Shown piece by piece: positions 21,821 through 33,935 of a DNA stretch of 64,000 bases. Source of the DNA: Clitoria ternatea (lineage: Eukaryota > Streptophyta > Magnoliopsida > Fabales > Fabaceae). Position numbers and translations under genes: made by a program. The stretch covers positions 127,520,001-127,584,000 of the forward strand of contig CM075672.1 of the NCBI GenBank assembly GCA_037962975.1, in the 5' to 3' direction. Within the stretch, counting starts at the first letter, position 1, and each line of letters opens with the position of its first letter. The notes beneath the pieces are model-generated. The model was not told where the DNA came from, ran no database searches, and saw only the letters and a program-made list of their open reading frames with translations.

Positions 21821-23918
21821 GTAAGTTCCTTACCATTTTTCATGAGCTTATGCCCTAGGTTATGGGTTTTAGATGTTGGGTGAGTGTTTAATGTATGTGA
21901 GTTGTTTGAGAAACCATTAATGAAGGAAACCCTAAGGTAGGGTGTCATAAATGTGATGTTAATGAGGGTTGTTGTAGGCACATAAAATTAATGCTTGAGA
22001 TGGTGGAAAATGATGATTATTTATGATGGCTATTAGGTTTTTGGTGAAAGCCTAATTATAGAAATTGGGGAAAATGATAAATGTTGATTGAAGAATATAT
22101 TATGAGAGGAAATGTATGATATTTAAATGATAGGTATAAGTAAATGTGTTGGGAGAATAGTTATTGATGATGGTGGATAGCATTAATGAGGGTGGATGGC
22201 CATTAATGGTGATTGATGGCCATTCGTGTATGAACCCTTTAATGGGTAGAGTTATAAATGCATGATAATGAATATGAACACCAAACCCATGGTGGTTGTG
22301 GTGAAATTAATAAAATGAAATATTGTTGGTAATGAAAATGCTATGAACACCAAGTACTAGAATTGAAAACATGTGAGTCTTAGTAGTTGAGTAGAAAATA
22401 ATGATATGGTGCCTTATGAAATGTAGGACCTATTCTTAACGACGAGGCAAGAACGTCGAATCGCCCGGACTACTTATCTTGAGGTAGGAGAGGAGTTTTA
22501 TATTCTAAATGCAAGAATTGAGTAATGGTTGATTGTCATATTTGACATTATACATGTTTGCCTTGCTTATGTTATGATGATAAATTGAGATGTTGAACAT
22601 GATGATGATAACTGTGCTTGGCAATATGTATCATACATTTGGAATATTTATAGTATGCTATATAGTGATGTTATTTGCTTGACAAGTGTTATGCCTTAAT
22701 ATGATGTGGTTGTGTTTATATTCACCATAAATGTGGAATTGTCATTATTGATGATGAATGAGAATGAATATGGATGATTAGCATACCTTGAATGTTGATG
22801 AAAGATTGATGAATGTAGTTGAAGATTGTGATGCCATTATGAATGATGCAAGTCTTGACTTGTATGTATGGGATTGTGTTGAAGAAACACATTGTGGATG
22901 CCATATATAAAACTTGAAACAATCGTAATAACCAACGATAATAAAATCCACTAAGAATTGTGTGGTGGTATTCGTGATAGTGATGATTGATGAGTGCCAT
23001 GATAGGATGTATAGTTGTAAGAATGCATATGATTTGCATTGCATCCATGGCATATTACATAGCTACCAGTGATGGAATGTTAGGGGTTCCTCTAGTTAGC
23101 CCAGTAGGAGAGTGGCTCTGTACACGAGCGTTATTGTTATTTCCCTAGTGACTCGGTGTGTAAGTCATGAAGCTGCCCATGTATAGCTACGGGAAGCTGT
23201 ATGTGGTTGACCCTGTGGGGGTGGCTCTTTGAGGAGCAGGTGTCCCCAGTGTTCCTTTGGATCACAGCTGCCATGGTATGAATCATGGTTAGCCCGTAAC
23301 ACCTTTATATTGTTTATGTTATTTACCAAGGTCATGGTGAAAATGATCGGTGATGCAAGATAGGCAATGCGGTTTGGTACCAGTAAAACATGGTGATATG
23401 TATGCAAATTTATGATAAGTGTACACATCTTACTACTACAGTAGAGGATGGTTATGAATCCATGCTTGAACCCACAAATTGATGTTTATATTCCCACAGT
23501 TAGATCTGCAATTGATATTAACTCTGTTGTGCATGTGCACTAGCCTAAGAGCATTTGCATATAGCAAGGAGATATGCTAAAGGTGATGAGATATGATGAT
23601 GGTTATGATTGGGTGAAAGAATACCTAAAGGCAACATATGAAATATGAATACAATGAAATAAATTTATATATGGTGATGATATGTGTGATAGCTCAATAT
23701 GATGAGGGGCATGAATGTGTGTATGCTTATATACTCTGCTATAAATCATAGAGATAATGAAGATATATGTATGTTGATGAGATGATGAAATTATGATGAT
23801 GAATGATATGTTGATGCAAAGTATACATGTCATTGAATGCATATGCTCATAATCATAAATGTATTCATATTCATCCTTTGGAATGTATAACTCACTCTCC
23901 CATGTTGTCTATTTTTAG
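21821..23918 (+). other. Candidate intron inside L1
   Basis: TTGGCTTGAG/GTAAGTTCC is a full consensus donor after a CT-rich leader (21570-21815). The other end reads CTCACTCTCCCATGTTGTC then ATTTTTAG, with a second AG after GTGATGCA. Both ends are conserved in L2, L3 and element C. No transcript evidence is available. Confidence 0.45.
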
Positions 23919-24619
23919 CCTTGTGATGCAAGGTATCCATGGGGTGAGATTACATCCATTTTGGAGGTGTATGTTTTGATGATAAAGGTAAATTTAGTTG
24001 TATAGGAAGTGCCTTAGTCGGTAACCCTTGATTTTGTATAGCATATGATGTTGATATATGCTCATTATGTAATTGGATTGATGAATATTCATTTTGAAGG
24101 TCATTTGTGAAAATTGGACCCTTTTGTATATGGCTAATTTTTTATTATGACCTTAACAATGTATGATGACAATTGTGGCACTTGACTTATGCCAAAATGA
24201 TGAATGGATGATGTTATTCATGAGTTACAACCTTTTATGAGGCATGTGTGAGGTTATGTCCTTGATGTTTTTGGGTAATTAAGGAACTAACAGGGTCAAA
24301 TAGGGTTTTATGAAATTTGGATGGCATGTGATAATTCCAATAGCTTCCATGTATGGTTTATGACTTGTAGAAATTGGAATGGGCCAATTTATGAAGAATT
24401 GACCCTTGAGTTGCCCAAAAAATACTCTAAAATGGGATAAACACATTTCTGCACATAAGTCCCTTGTTTTTGGGAATTTTTGAGCATGGTCAGTGGCTAC
24501 ACGTAATAAATGATGTATATTAGTTGGTGTTAAAATTTGGTGGTCATTGGATTTCATATGAAAAAGTTAGGGTGGTTGGAAGTTGGAAAATTATGTATTT
24601 TCTACATTATGCAGTTGAT

Positions 24620-24915
24620 ATGCTATCATGAATCGATTTATGAGTCCCTTGAATTGATTCATGAGCCTTTGGAATGGTCTGAATCAATTCATACATCCTC
24701 TTGAATCGATTTAGAGGCTACTGGAATGGCTTGAATCGATTCATACAAAGTCCTAAATCAATTCAAGAGGTTTTGTTTTTACTGTTCATAATTTCCAGTT
24801 TGCTTGAATCGATTCATACGAGGCTTGAATCAATTCAAGAGGTTCTATTTCCACTGTTTTGAGTTTCCAACACGCATGAATCGATTCAAGGAGTTGTCTA
24901 AATTGATTCATAGCC
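24620..24915 (+). repeat. Palindrome cluster of the TGAATCGATTCATG type in L1
   Basis: About ten copies or near-copies of GAATCGATTCA, often in pairs about 30 bp apart. They lie 400-700 bp before the LTR end. TGAATCGATTCA is a perfect 12-bp palindrome. Confidence 0.85.
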
Positions 24916-25325
24916 CTGTTTTCATAAAAACTCATAAGTTTTGAGGTATGCTTGGTATTGTTGAACCTTGACATGATTATACAACAAAATATACATATAT
25001 TTACCATATTCTTGGAAATCATTAAGGGTATCTTTGAGTCTTTTTTCATACCCTTTTACACTTCTTACAATAACCTATACTCCCGTTATTCCTTGATCAT
25101 GATGATATGATTGGTTGTCCAAGGAGCACTCTTAATTTAAAAATTACACACTTTCTCATATCTTCATATATGGGATGGGTTTTTAAAATGGTCTAAGGTT
25201 ACTTGATAAAGTTTTATTTCGTGGCGTTCTTGTTCCAACGGTGGTTTGTAAACACAAAAAATTTACTCTAATTTTTAATATCTAATTAATATTATTTACC
25301 GGATTAAGGGTGTCACTATAGTCAG

Positions 25326-28300
25326 CACTGTTAAGAATATTAATGTGAATCCGAATATACCTTCGAAATAATTTTTAGATGAGTATTGAGCCCAAACAGA
25401 GATCCTATTTATTATAAAATGGAGAAAGTTTTAATGATGGGTCAAACTAAAACTCTAAAATCCCTTCTTCTCTTCTTGCCTTTCACGTTGCTTCTCCTTC
25501 CAAAGGCAAGTGACATTTGTTCTTTTCTTTTCCCATTCCTTTTCTCCTTCACTCTTTTCTTCTTCCACTCTTTAAATCCATCAAAGCTTGTGTGTGTGCC
25601 ACTTTGCTTTGTCTTCACCTCTTATTTTCATTCTCCCCAATAAGCAAGAAGAAACTTGTGATTGGAGGCTCTCATTTTCGTTTTCTTCTCCCTCACTCCT
25701 TGGAGCTCACTTTCTCTTGGCTTGAAGTAAGTTTTCCTCACCATTTCTTGAGTTGTAGCCCTAGGTTATGGGTATTTATGGTTTTTGGGAGTGTCATGTG
25801 TATGGGTTTGATGTTGGGATACATTAATGATGCAAAACCCTAAGGTGGGGTGCATTTAATGTAAGTTTTTTGAGGGTGTAAATGGATACACAAAAATGGT
25901 AATAAATATGGTAGAAAAAGATAGACATTAATGATGGTTGTTGGGTTTTTGATGAAACCCTAACCCATGGAATTTAGGGAAATGTATAATGTAAGTAGAA
26001 TGTGTGTTTAATGATGTTAAATAATGTTATTAATGATGAGAAATAGCCATTGATGATGGTTGGTGGTTATTAATGATGAGTGATGACCATTGATAATGCT
26101 AAATGATTAATAATGGTGGTTAGGAGCCACTAATATGGAAACCGATAGATGAGTATGGTCCTTAAATGCATAATAATGATTTTGAGCACCCAACCCATGG
26201 TGGTTGTGGTAGATTAAGTGAAATAAAAGAGGTTTGAGGTTTAAAATGGTATAAACACCAAGTAGTTAATTAAGAGCATTTAAATCTTAGTGGTTTGGAT
26301 AGAAAATAATTGTATGGTACATTGTCTGATGTAGGAAATGACCCCATCGACAAAGCGGGACCTTCAGACCGCGGTGATTTTTACTTATCTTGAGGTAAGA
26401 AGGGGTAACATTCCTAAATGCATGATTTCATCCATTATTGATGTGTATGTATGAATGTGTTATCCTAATTTGGCTTAGATGAATATCTTGATGTTAATGT
26501 GATTGGAATGTATTTAGAATGAATTCTATTATGTGGTAAATGTTGTTGGATGATGATTATGATGTTGAATTTGATTCATGGTAATATGACTAGTTTGTGA
26601 ATGGCATTGAGACCATCATTAAATTAATTGCAATTATGTTGGACATCCGATGACATATAATTTGATGAATAATGATTGCCACTAACTATTGATATGAATG
26701 AAATCCAATGATAATTGGTAATGGTTGAGAATGATGAGGATATTGAATTCCACCAAGTGTTGGTGGTGAGGTTTTGAATGTGGAGTGGCATTTTAGGATG
26801 CACAATGTAAGAAATGCATAGATTGACATTTGCATCCATGGCATATCATACGCTGTCTATGTGGTGGGCCCAGTGGGTGGGCGGGTCTATGATGAACAAG
26901 TTCGGTGTCCCTATAGGGCACGACTCTCTCGATGTGTGTTCAGGAGGGGCCCATAGCACTTTTGGCAAGTGAGGCCATGCTGTTGATCCGCAAGTCACGG
27001 GTGACTAGTGCTACATATGGGTGATAGTGGTTTGATACCAGTAAAAAGGGTAATGTTATGCATGCAATTAATGAGATAAGTGTACACATTTACTACTACA
27101 GTAGGGGCATAGTAGCACACCTATTCTTGACCTACATTTTATATGATGTTGTTTCCCACAGTCAGATCTGTAATTTGATAATGATTCCTTGTATATATGC
27201 ATTAGCCATAAAAGCATTTACATATAGCTGGAGATATGCCGAGTTGGTAGCCCGTGGTGGCAATGGATGACTGATAAATAAAGAGAAAGGGAAGGTGGAA
27301 CTAACCTTAAATTTGTGCTGGTATTTGATGAGATTGCCAATGATTTGATACATATGTTGTGAATGTGTTGATTAGAACATATGCTATGTTGAAATGAAAT
27401 AATATGATATGTGAAAAGATTATACGATTCTCTTTGAGAAATATATGTAGTGAACGTATATATATATATGTATCATCATAATGTATGATTTTAATTCATT
27501 TGGTATATGTTACTCACCTCCTAGTTGTTAATTTTAAAAGGTTGATGTAGGTATGTTGGAAATCCTACCCCTTTTTGGAGGTTAAGCAATGGTTGAGATA
27601 AATATGGAAAAGGAAGCCCTTGGGCCTTGGCCAGCAATCGTGTCTATAAAAAGCACAATGTTTATGTTTTGTATATGATATTCGAAGTTACAAATATTGA
27701 TTTTGAGGGTCATGTGTGAAAATTAGAACTTAGTGTTTTGGAAGGCTAATTTTTGGTTTTGACCTTAACAATAGTTGATGTTAATTATGATACAATGATT
27801 TTCATATTGTATTGATAAATAAATATTGATAATGAAATTTTTATAGCCAATTAATGGCATTGATGCTTATGTTAATGGAAATCCATGGATGAATGAATTA
27901 TTTAAAGTGTGAGGTTATGTTCACAATGTTTATGCATGATTAAGGAACTGATAGGGCCATATAGAGTTTTAGGAGGTTTGGATGCTACAGAATAGTTTCC
28001 ATGGTTTCTATGCATGATTTAGAACTTGTAGAAACTGGTATGGGCCAATTCCATTAAGAATTGACCCTTGAGTTGCACAAAAATGCTTTAAAATGGACTA
28101 CACACGTTTGTACGCATAAGTCTCTTGTTTTTGGGAACTTTTGAGTGCGGCCAGTGGCTACACGTCATAAATGGTGTATATTAGTTGGTGTCAAAATTTG
28201 GTGGTGACTGGATTTCATATGAAAGAGTTAGGGTCGTTGGAAGTTGGAATTTACAGTTTTTTAGTGCATTTTCTACAATCTGCTACCGTTTATTGTCATG

Positions 28301-28346
28301 AATCAATTCATGATTTAACTTGAATCGAATCATGAGCTACTGGATT
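25326..28346 (+). mobile_element. Element C 5' LTR, segment 2
   Basis: It resumes at CACTGTTAAGAATATTAATG, in register with the 3' LTR near 57604, and continues through a TATA-like site, a CT-rich leader, a donor-like site (intron start 25727), an acceptor-like site near 27550 and the first GAATC palindromes at 28297-28335. It ends where L2 is inserted. The short open frames in the CT-rich leader (25386-25843) recur in the 3' LTR and look like leader sequence, not genes. Confidence 0.88.
25412..25420 (+). promoter_or_regulatory. TATA-like box of the element C 5' LTR
   Basis: TTATAAAAT after GATCCTATTTA, about 310 bp upstream of the donor-like site and ahead of a CT-rich leader. The same site is present in L2 (about 28650) and the 3' LTR (about 57685), and degenerate in L1. 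Confidence 0.45.
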
Positions 28347-29644
28347 TGTAACATCCCAACTTTTATATAAATATCTAATTGAAGGAAATAAATGAAAAAT
28401 AATTATATATGAAAAGATTAATGTTCCAAAAGTTTAGAAATGATTTAATTGGGCTTTATTATGATTTTTCATCATTTACTAAGCTTAAAGAGCTAAAATT
28501 AATACCCGGTTAAGATATGGGTGTCAGACCAAGTATCACTAATTGAAATGTCTTTGGTCAGGGTTGTTATGAATATTATTGTGAACCTGAATATATATTT
28601 AGAGTAATTTTTAGATGAACTATTGAGCCCGAACTGAGATCCTATTTATTATAAAATAGAGAAGTTTTAAGTGAGGGATTAAAATTTGAAACAAAACTCT
28701 ATTCTCCTCTTTCATCTTTCATGTTACTTTTCTTCTCCAAAGGAAAACACACCTTGCTCTCTTCTCTTCTTATTTCCTCACTCTCTTCTTCATCTTCTTC
28801 TTCTCTAAGTGCATCTTCCTCCTCCATTTTCGGAATCCCTATTGGGTTTAAAAGAGATGGTGTTCACTTGAAGCTCTCCCTTTCCTCTTGTATTTTTGTC
28901 ACCTTTTCTCTTTCTCTTGGAGACTCATTTGTTTGTTGGCTTGAGGTAAGTTCCTCATCATTTATATTGAGTTTGTGCCCTAGGTTATGGGTTGTTGTTG
29001 TTAAGGGGGTGTTTAAATGCATGTGGGGTGTTGTTTGAATCATTAAATGTGAAAACCCTAAGGTAGGGTGTCCTAAATGTCATATATAAGGGATGGTGAT
29101 GGTATGTGGAGATGGTCATTAATGTAATGGATGAAATCATATGCATTTATGATGGTTGTTAGGTTTTTGGTAAAACCCTAACCCTGGATTTTAGGGGAAA
29201 TATAGAATGTTAATGGTGTATGCATTTAATAAGGTTGGGGAATGTTATTAATGAAGAGAGATTGCCATAGGTGATGGTTAATGATGGTGGTTAGAAACCA
29301 TTAATGAGAAAACCCACTAAAGGAGTTGGGTGTGAAATTGATATGTGTGGGTGACTAAAATAGTTGTATTGTTACCTCTTTAATTATAATGAGTTTTGAT
29401 TTAAGGGAAAGAATTCTTGAAACCTACGAAAATAAGAAAATAAGAATCTATTGCAAGTTACAATATGATGGGACTTGAAACATCCTAAGTTCAATTTAAG
29501 GACAAACCGAGACAAGGAAAATTTTTCCAAAGATCAGGGGATTTGAAGGTAAGGGAATCGGTGGAGTATTAGGAAAAAGGAATTAAGTTAAGAAGGAACC
29601 ATAAGTCGCATGCAAACGGTGGAAGAAGTTGAACGTGAACAAGC

Positions 29645-29805
29645 TCGACAACATCCACTCGCTCGGGCGATATTCCGCTTCGCATGAGCGGGACACCACA
29701 ATGTGCTCGGGCGAACACGCGTCGCTTAAGCGGACTCGGCTAGGAACCTTTCTATTCACTCATACTCGCTGGGGCGAGCGTTCATTCGCTGAGGCGAACA
29801 ACTCC
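29645..29805 (-). repeat. Palindrome-like cluster in the E 3' LTR
   Basis: Degenerate relatives of CTCGCTTGAGCGAG: CTCGCTCGGGCGA, GTCGCTTAAGCGGA, CTCGCTGGGGCGAG and TTCGCTGAGGCGAA. They lie 170-330 bp from the LTR 3' end (29476 on the minus strand). Confidence 0.75.
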
Positions 29806-29891
29806 AATCCTCGGCTTCTTTCACTCAGGTCACAGTTGCTGGCCACTCGGGAAATGATTCCCACGGCAATTCCACTTGGGTTTATAAGGGA

Positions 29892-30011
29892 CTCCTCACT
29901 CGGAAATACTCAGTCGCTCCTCACTCGGGAAATACTTAGTCACTCCTCACTCGGGAAATACTTAGCCACTCTTCACTCGGGAAATACTTAGCCACTCCTC
30001 ACTCGGGAAAC
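29892..30011 (-). repeat. 26-bp tandem repeat in the E 3' LTR, about 4.6 copies
   Basis: The + strand unit is CTCCTCACTCGGGAAATACT followed by TAGTCA or TAGCCA. Each unit carries one CACTCGG, the reverse complement of CCGAGTG. Confidence 0.85.
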
Positions 30012-30886
30012 CTCAACAGTTATCACTCTAAGGGTATCAGGATCGATTCTTGCTCGGTACCACCTGTCCTATTCACTCGTTCTCACTCGGCATCACTCTG
30101 TCTCATTCACTCGGGATTACCTAGACTTCCCTTCACTCGGAGGGAGTCACTAACTCTCTTCCCACACCAACACTCGACTCCATTTCGACTTACAGTTATA
30201 CTAACCTCTCACCCACAACAAATACGAGTACATAGGTTACCCGGATTTTCATGCACAATATAGGGTTTCACGCAACATAGTAGATGTAATTAATTACAGG
30301 CACCAAAATCATGTCCTCTACCCCAAAGGGTTCAGGTTCTAATAAAAGGAACTAAGGCTAAACATGAGCCGGCCAAGGCTTAACAAAACACATAAACAGA
30401 ATATATATAACATCTATCCCCATAGTGCACCAGCACTTCACTCGGCATTCGGCTCCTCCTTCACTCCTCATTTCGAGAGATATTCACTGAAAAATTGCCA
30501 CAGTAGGGGGTGAGTATCTTAAATTTTAAATGATAGATACTGACTCGGATTATCTTTAATCATGCAACAATATAATGCACACGGCTAGTACTAAATATGT
30601 AACATCCCAATTTTGAAGTTAAAAACCGAATGGAAAACCAACCATTAAGAATTGATTTCAAAGTAGGAAAATAACCGTTAATTATAATTAACTAACAAGC
30701 AGATTTAAACCATTAAAACGGATACTATAAAATGGAAACTCAACTACCTTAACTTCAGAAACAATAAACTAATTAAATATAAAAGAGATGATGGCCGAAT
30801 GATGGGGTTGAGTGCGCATGGCTGAGTGGAGCTGCGGGACTCACGCTCTCCCACCCCACTCTCCTCTTCCTCGTGCACGCGCATGC

Positions 30887-30900
30887 TTATATAAATATAT
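30887..30900 (+). promoter_or_regulatory. TATA-like box of solo LTR S
   Basis: CTTATATAAATATAT, 290 bp into the LTR and followed by a CT-rich leader that runs to the donor-like site at 31352/31353. It is the best TATA match among the A/S/E LTRs. Confidence 0.5.
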
Positions 30901-31352
30901 GTGCTTTGGGTCATTAAAGTTACGCATCTCCTTCTGTTCTCTCTTCTTCTTCTCTCCTCACTCTCCTTCTCCTCTTCTTCTTTCTCTACTCGCTGTTCCT
31001 GTGAGCTCGCAACCTTGGTGGCTGAGGATCGAAGTCCTCCTTCTCCACTCGACGAGCCAGAGAGAGTGCAGGTGTGCCTTCCTCCTGCAAGCAACCTGTC
31101 TCCCTCCTTGTTCCTTCGACGACTTCCTCTTCCTGCTCGAAGCTGCCAAGCCTCAGTGGAGATCTGCGAGGAACTTCAAGATGGTAGGAGTGTTCACAGC
31201 ATTGAGATGGAGCTCCTCCAGGGAATGAACAGAGAGCTGGGCATCGCAGGAACCCGAATGGTCTCCCTGCTCTTGCATGCAGGTGTGCTGAGCGTGACTC
31301 AGCGTCCCTCTGAAACTGGGTGTCGTCTTGACCGACTGAAAGCTTCATCCAG

Positions 31353-32831
31353 GTAGGGGGAGTATCTTACATGTTAAATACATGGGTTACGAATGGGTTG
31401 GAGACACTGATAGTTATAGTATTGTATCCTGTTGTGTGGTGTGTTTGCATGTAGAATCTCCGAATGCAGGTTAAGTAAGAGTGAGTGATTGCATGTTAGC
31501 ATCTTCCTTAAAAATGCGTGCGAACCTGACTGCATGTTGTGTTGTGTCGATATGAATGTTTGATTGAATCTATCCATGTCATAGGAATGCATGCCTTGAT
31601 TTAGTTCCGATACTGCCATGTACTGATTGCATGTTGTGTCATACTGATTTGAATGCTTGTGTGAACTTACGGATCTTTCGATAGATGCGCAAGTTGTTTA
31701 AGGTTGATAGTGCTGTAAACTGATTGCATGTTATACTTGAGTGGATGAAAATGGTCATGGATGCTTGGTATGGGTCGATACCGGTTGCATGGAACTCACA
31801 CATTGTTGATGATGATGATGATTGCATGAGAACTGTACGTGTTGAACTAACATGCTGAGTCCTGATAATATATTACCGATTGCATGCGAAATATGTGCGT
31901 GTGAGGATGTATGTATGAAATGAATGTTATGTGTTGAATCCGCGTGTGGCGCATGAGATGCGTTGTGCTGAGAGCACGTAGTGTGGGACACTACCCTCGG
32001 TTATTCAGCGTGGGACGCTGCCAAATCCTTGAGTGGGACTCAAGGTAGCCCTGAGTGGGACTCGGGCTGCCTGTGAACACCTCCGTTGGCGCTGAGAGCG
32101 TTGGTGTCACCTGTGGGCAAACGGTTAGGTACCTGTAAAACGGCCAAGCAGCTTGGAGCTGAATTGATGGCTTGGAGCCATGTGTAAAAAGGCTTGGAGC
32201 CTACGTTGTAACGTCTAAACCGATACACACGAATGCGGAACCGAGTGAAATAATACGTGCTTATTGACTGATTGATATTGCTTGGAATTGATTATGCACG
32301 TGATAGTGTTAATGGAAGGATGAATGTGTATATCCGAGTGAATTACTCTGTATATATGTATTGCTGATGCTGATTGGAATTTGATTATGCATTTGATAAT
32401 GTCTATGAGAATGATGGATGTGTATGCCCGAGTGAATTATTCCGCGTGTACATGTCTTGGATGCTAAGTGAAATCTGTCTCCTGAATATATATATATGTA
32501 TCAGTGTTATTGAAATGTTATGTGTATAACCGAGTGAGAATTGTTGGATTCTGATTGAGATTCAATATGTGCATTCTGGTTCATGGGTATTATTATGTCA
32601 CTGATTGTTGTATGATGCGTGTATAAGGCCGAGTGACAATTGGTGGATTCCGACCCGGTAAGAGTCTTATATGTGTCCTGGTTGATTGGTGTTGCTCTGA
32701 CTATAACCATTGCCATGTATAATTGTGTGCGTGTATATATATATATATCGCTGTATAATTGTGAGACAACCTGAGTCGGTATCTGTCATTTAAAATTTAA
32801 GATGCTCACCCCTGCAGTGGCAATTTTTCAG
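31353..32831 (+). other. Candidate intron inside S
   Basis: Donor AGCTTCATCCAG/GTAGGGG. Acceptor region GCTCACCCCTGCAGTGG then CAATTTTTCAG, with GTGTACAG nine bases on. Both ends match those of the A LTR. Confidence 0.42.
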
Positions 32832-33583
32832 TGTGTACAGGTTGTGCTCGGAAATGATGATAGGGTCTCAAGCCCGAGTGTAGTGCACTCCAACTGCTGA
32901 ATACTTGTATTGCATTATTGTGTTCTGTCCGTGTAGCCTTGGCCGGCTCATAATAACAGTGTTGTAAAACGAATATGAATATATATATATATAGTGATCT
33001 GAGTTATTGTGACCCGAACGCATATTTTGTACGTGTATGGTTACATGTTATGGGTCGGTAGATTTGATTGTGGACAGATTCATGTTTCTGAAAACATGTA
33101 TTCACATGTATGTGCTTCGTACCGATTCGATGCGTTTCTGACTGAGAAGTGTTGCTAGTGGTTCGAGGGCCGTTGAGGAGTGAAATTATGTTAAGTTGGT
33201 GGTTCTGAGTGAAGATTTCTTGGTGACTTTTCCGAGTGAACATGTTATGGGACTCCGAGCGAAATCATAAATAAATCCCGAGTGAGGCAGAGTTTGTATC
33301 TCCTAAGTGAAAACCTCGAGTGATTCCTTTCTGAGAGAGGAGTTCGAATAGTGGTTTAGAGTGGGTTGGATCCTAAGTGTAAGGTAGTGGTAATCCGAGT
33401 GAAAGAAGTAAAGTCCGAGTGAGGATTTGTGTTCCGAGCGGTTGGGTTTCGAATAAGTCCGAGTGGGACTTAACTACCTAATTTCCCGAGTGAAGTACGA
33501 GTGTGAGGATTTGCTGAGTGAACCCTTGTCCATATCCAATTGAGACATTACCTTGTATCTGTGTTGGAGGGGCCTTTGTGTTG

Positions 33584-33935
33584 GCGTCGCTTAGGCGGAG
33601 TCATACCTCACCCGAGCGACTAGGACGGCTCGCCCAAGCGCGTAGGATCGTGCTGAAGCGAGCAGATGTCAACGTGGAACTCCGCCCAAATACCTCCCTT
33701 TTCCGTTGTTGCACTATCATGTCTCGCTGGGCGGTGTTGGACATCGCCTGAGTGAGTGGACGTTGTGGTGTAATCCGTCCAGGCGTTGTTGTGCCTTGCT
33801 GAACTGGATGGGCGGTGTAATCACCTCCTCCTTCCATGGTTGCATTGTGATACTTCGCCCAGGCGGCGTCGGGCCTCGCTTGAGCGAGTCAGTGTTATCT
33901 TAGTTTTCGCCCAGGCGCTGCTGTGTCTCGCTGGA
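33584..33935 (+). repeat. Palindrome cluster in S
   Basis: A perfect CTCGCTTGAGCGAG at 33875-33888 among degenerate relatives (GTCGCTTAGGCGGA, CTCACCCGAGCGA, CTCGCCCAAGCGC, CTCGCTGGGCGG, TTCGCCCAGGCGG), 310-660 bp before the LTR end. Confidence 0.8.

Larger units (their letters stand above)
21220..25320 (+). mobile_element. L1: solo LTR (4,101 bp) inside the element C 5' LTR
   Basis: It is bounded by GTCAG at 21215-21219 and GTCAG at 25321-25325, a perfect 5-bp target duplication. It starts TGTAACATCCCAAATTT and ends near GGATTAAGGGTGTCACTATA. It contains no primer site or coding interior, so it is a solo LTR left by LTR-LTR recombination. The layout matches L2: donor-like site 601 bp in, acceptor-like site at 23918, palindromes near 24630-24910. 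Confidence 0.88.

Noticed and set aside
25386..25843. Ser/Phe/Leu-rich frames in the element C LTR leader, repeated at 57659-58118.
   Set aside because: CT-rich leader sequence; no homology, and the frames differ between LTR copies.
30812..31356. Long overlapping open frames on both strands in solo LTR S (up to 151 aa).
   Set aside because: The region is a CT-rich leader with few stop codons in any frame; the composition, not selection, explains the length.
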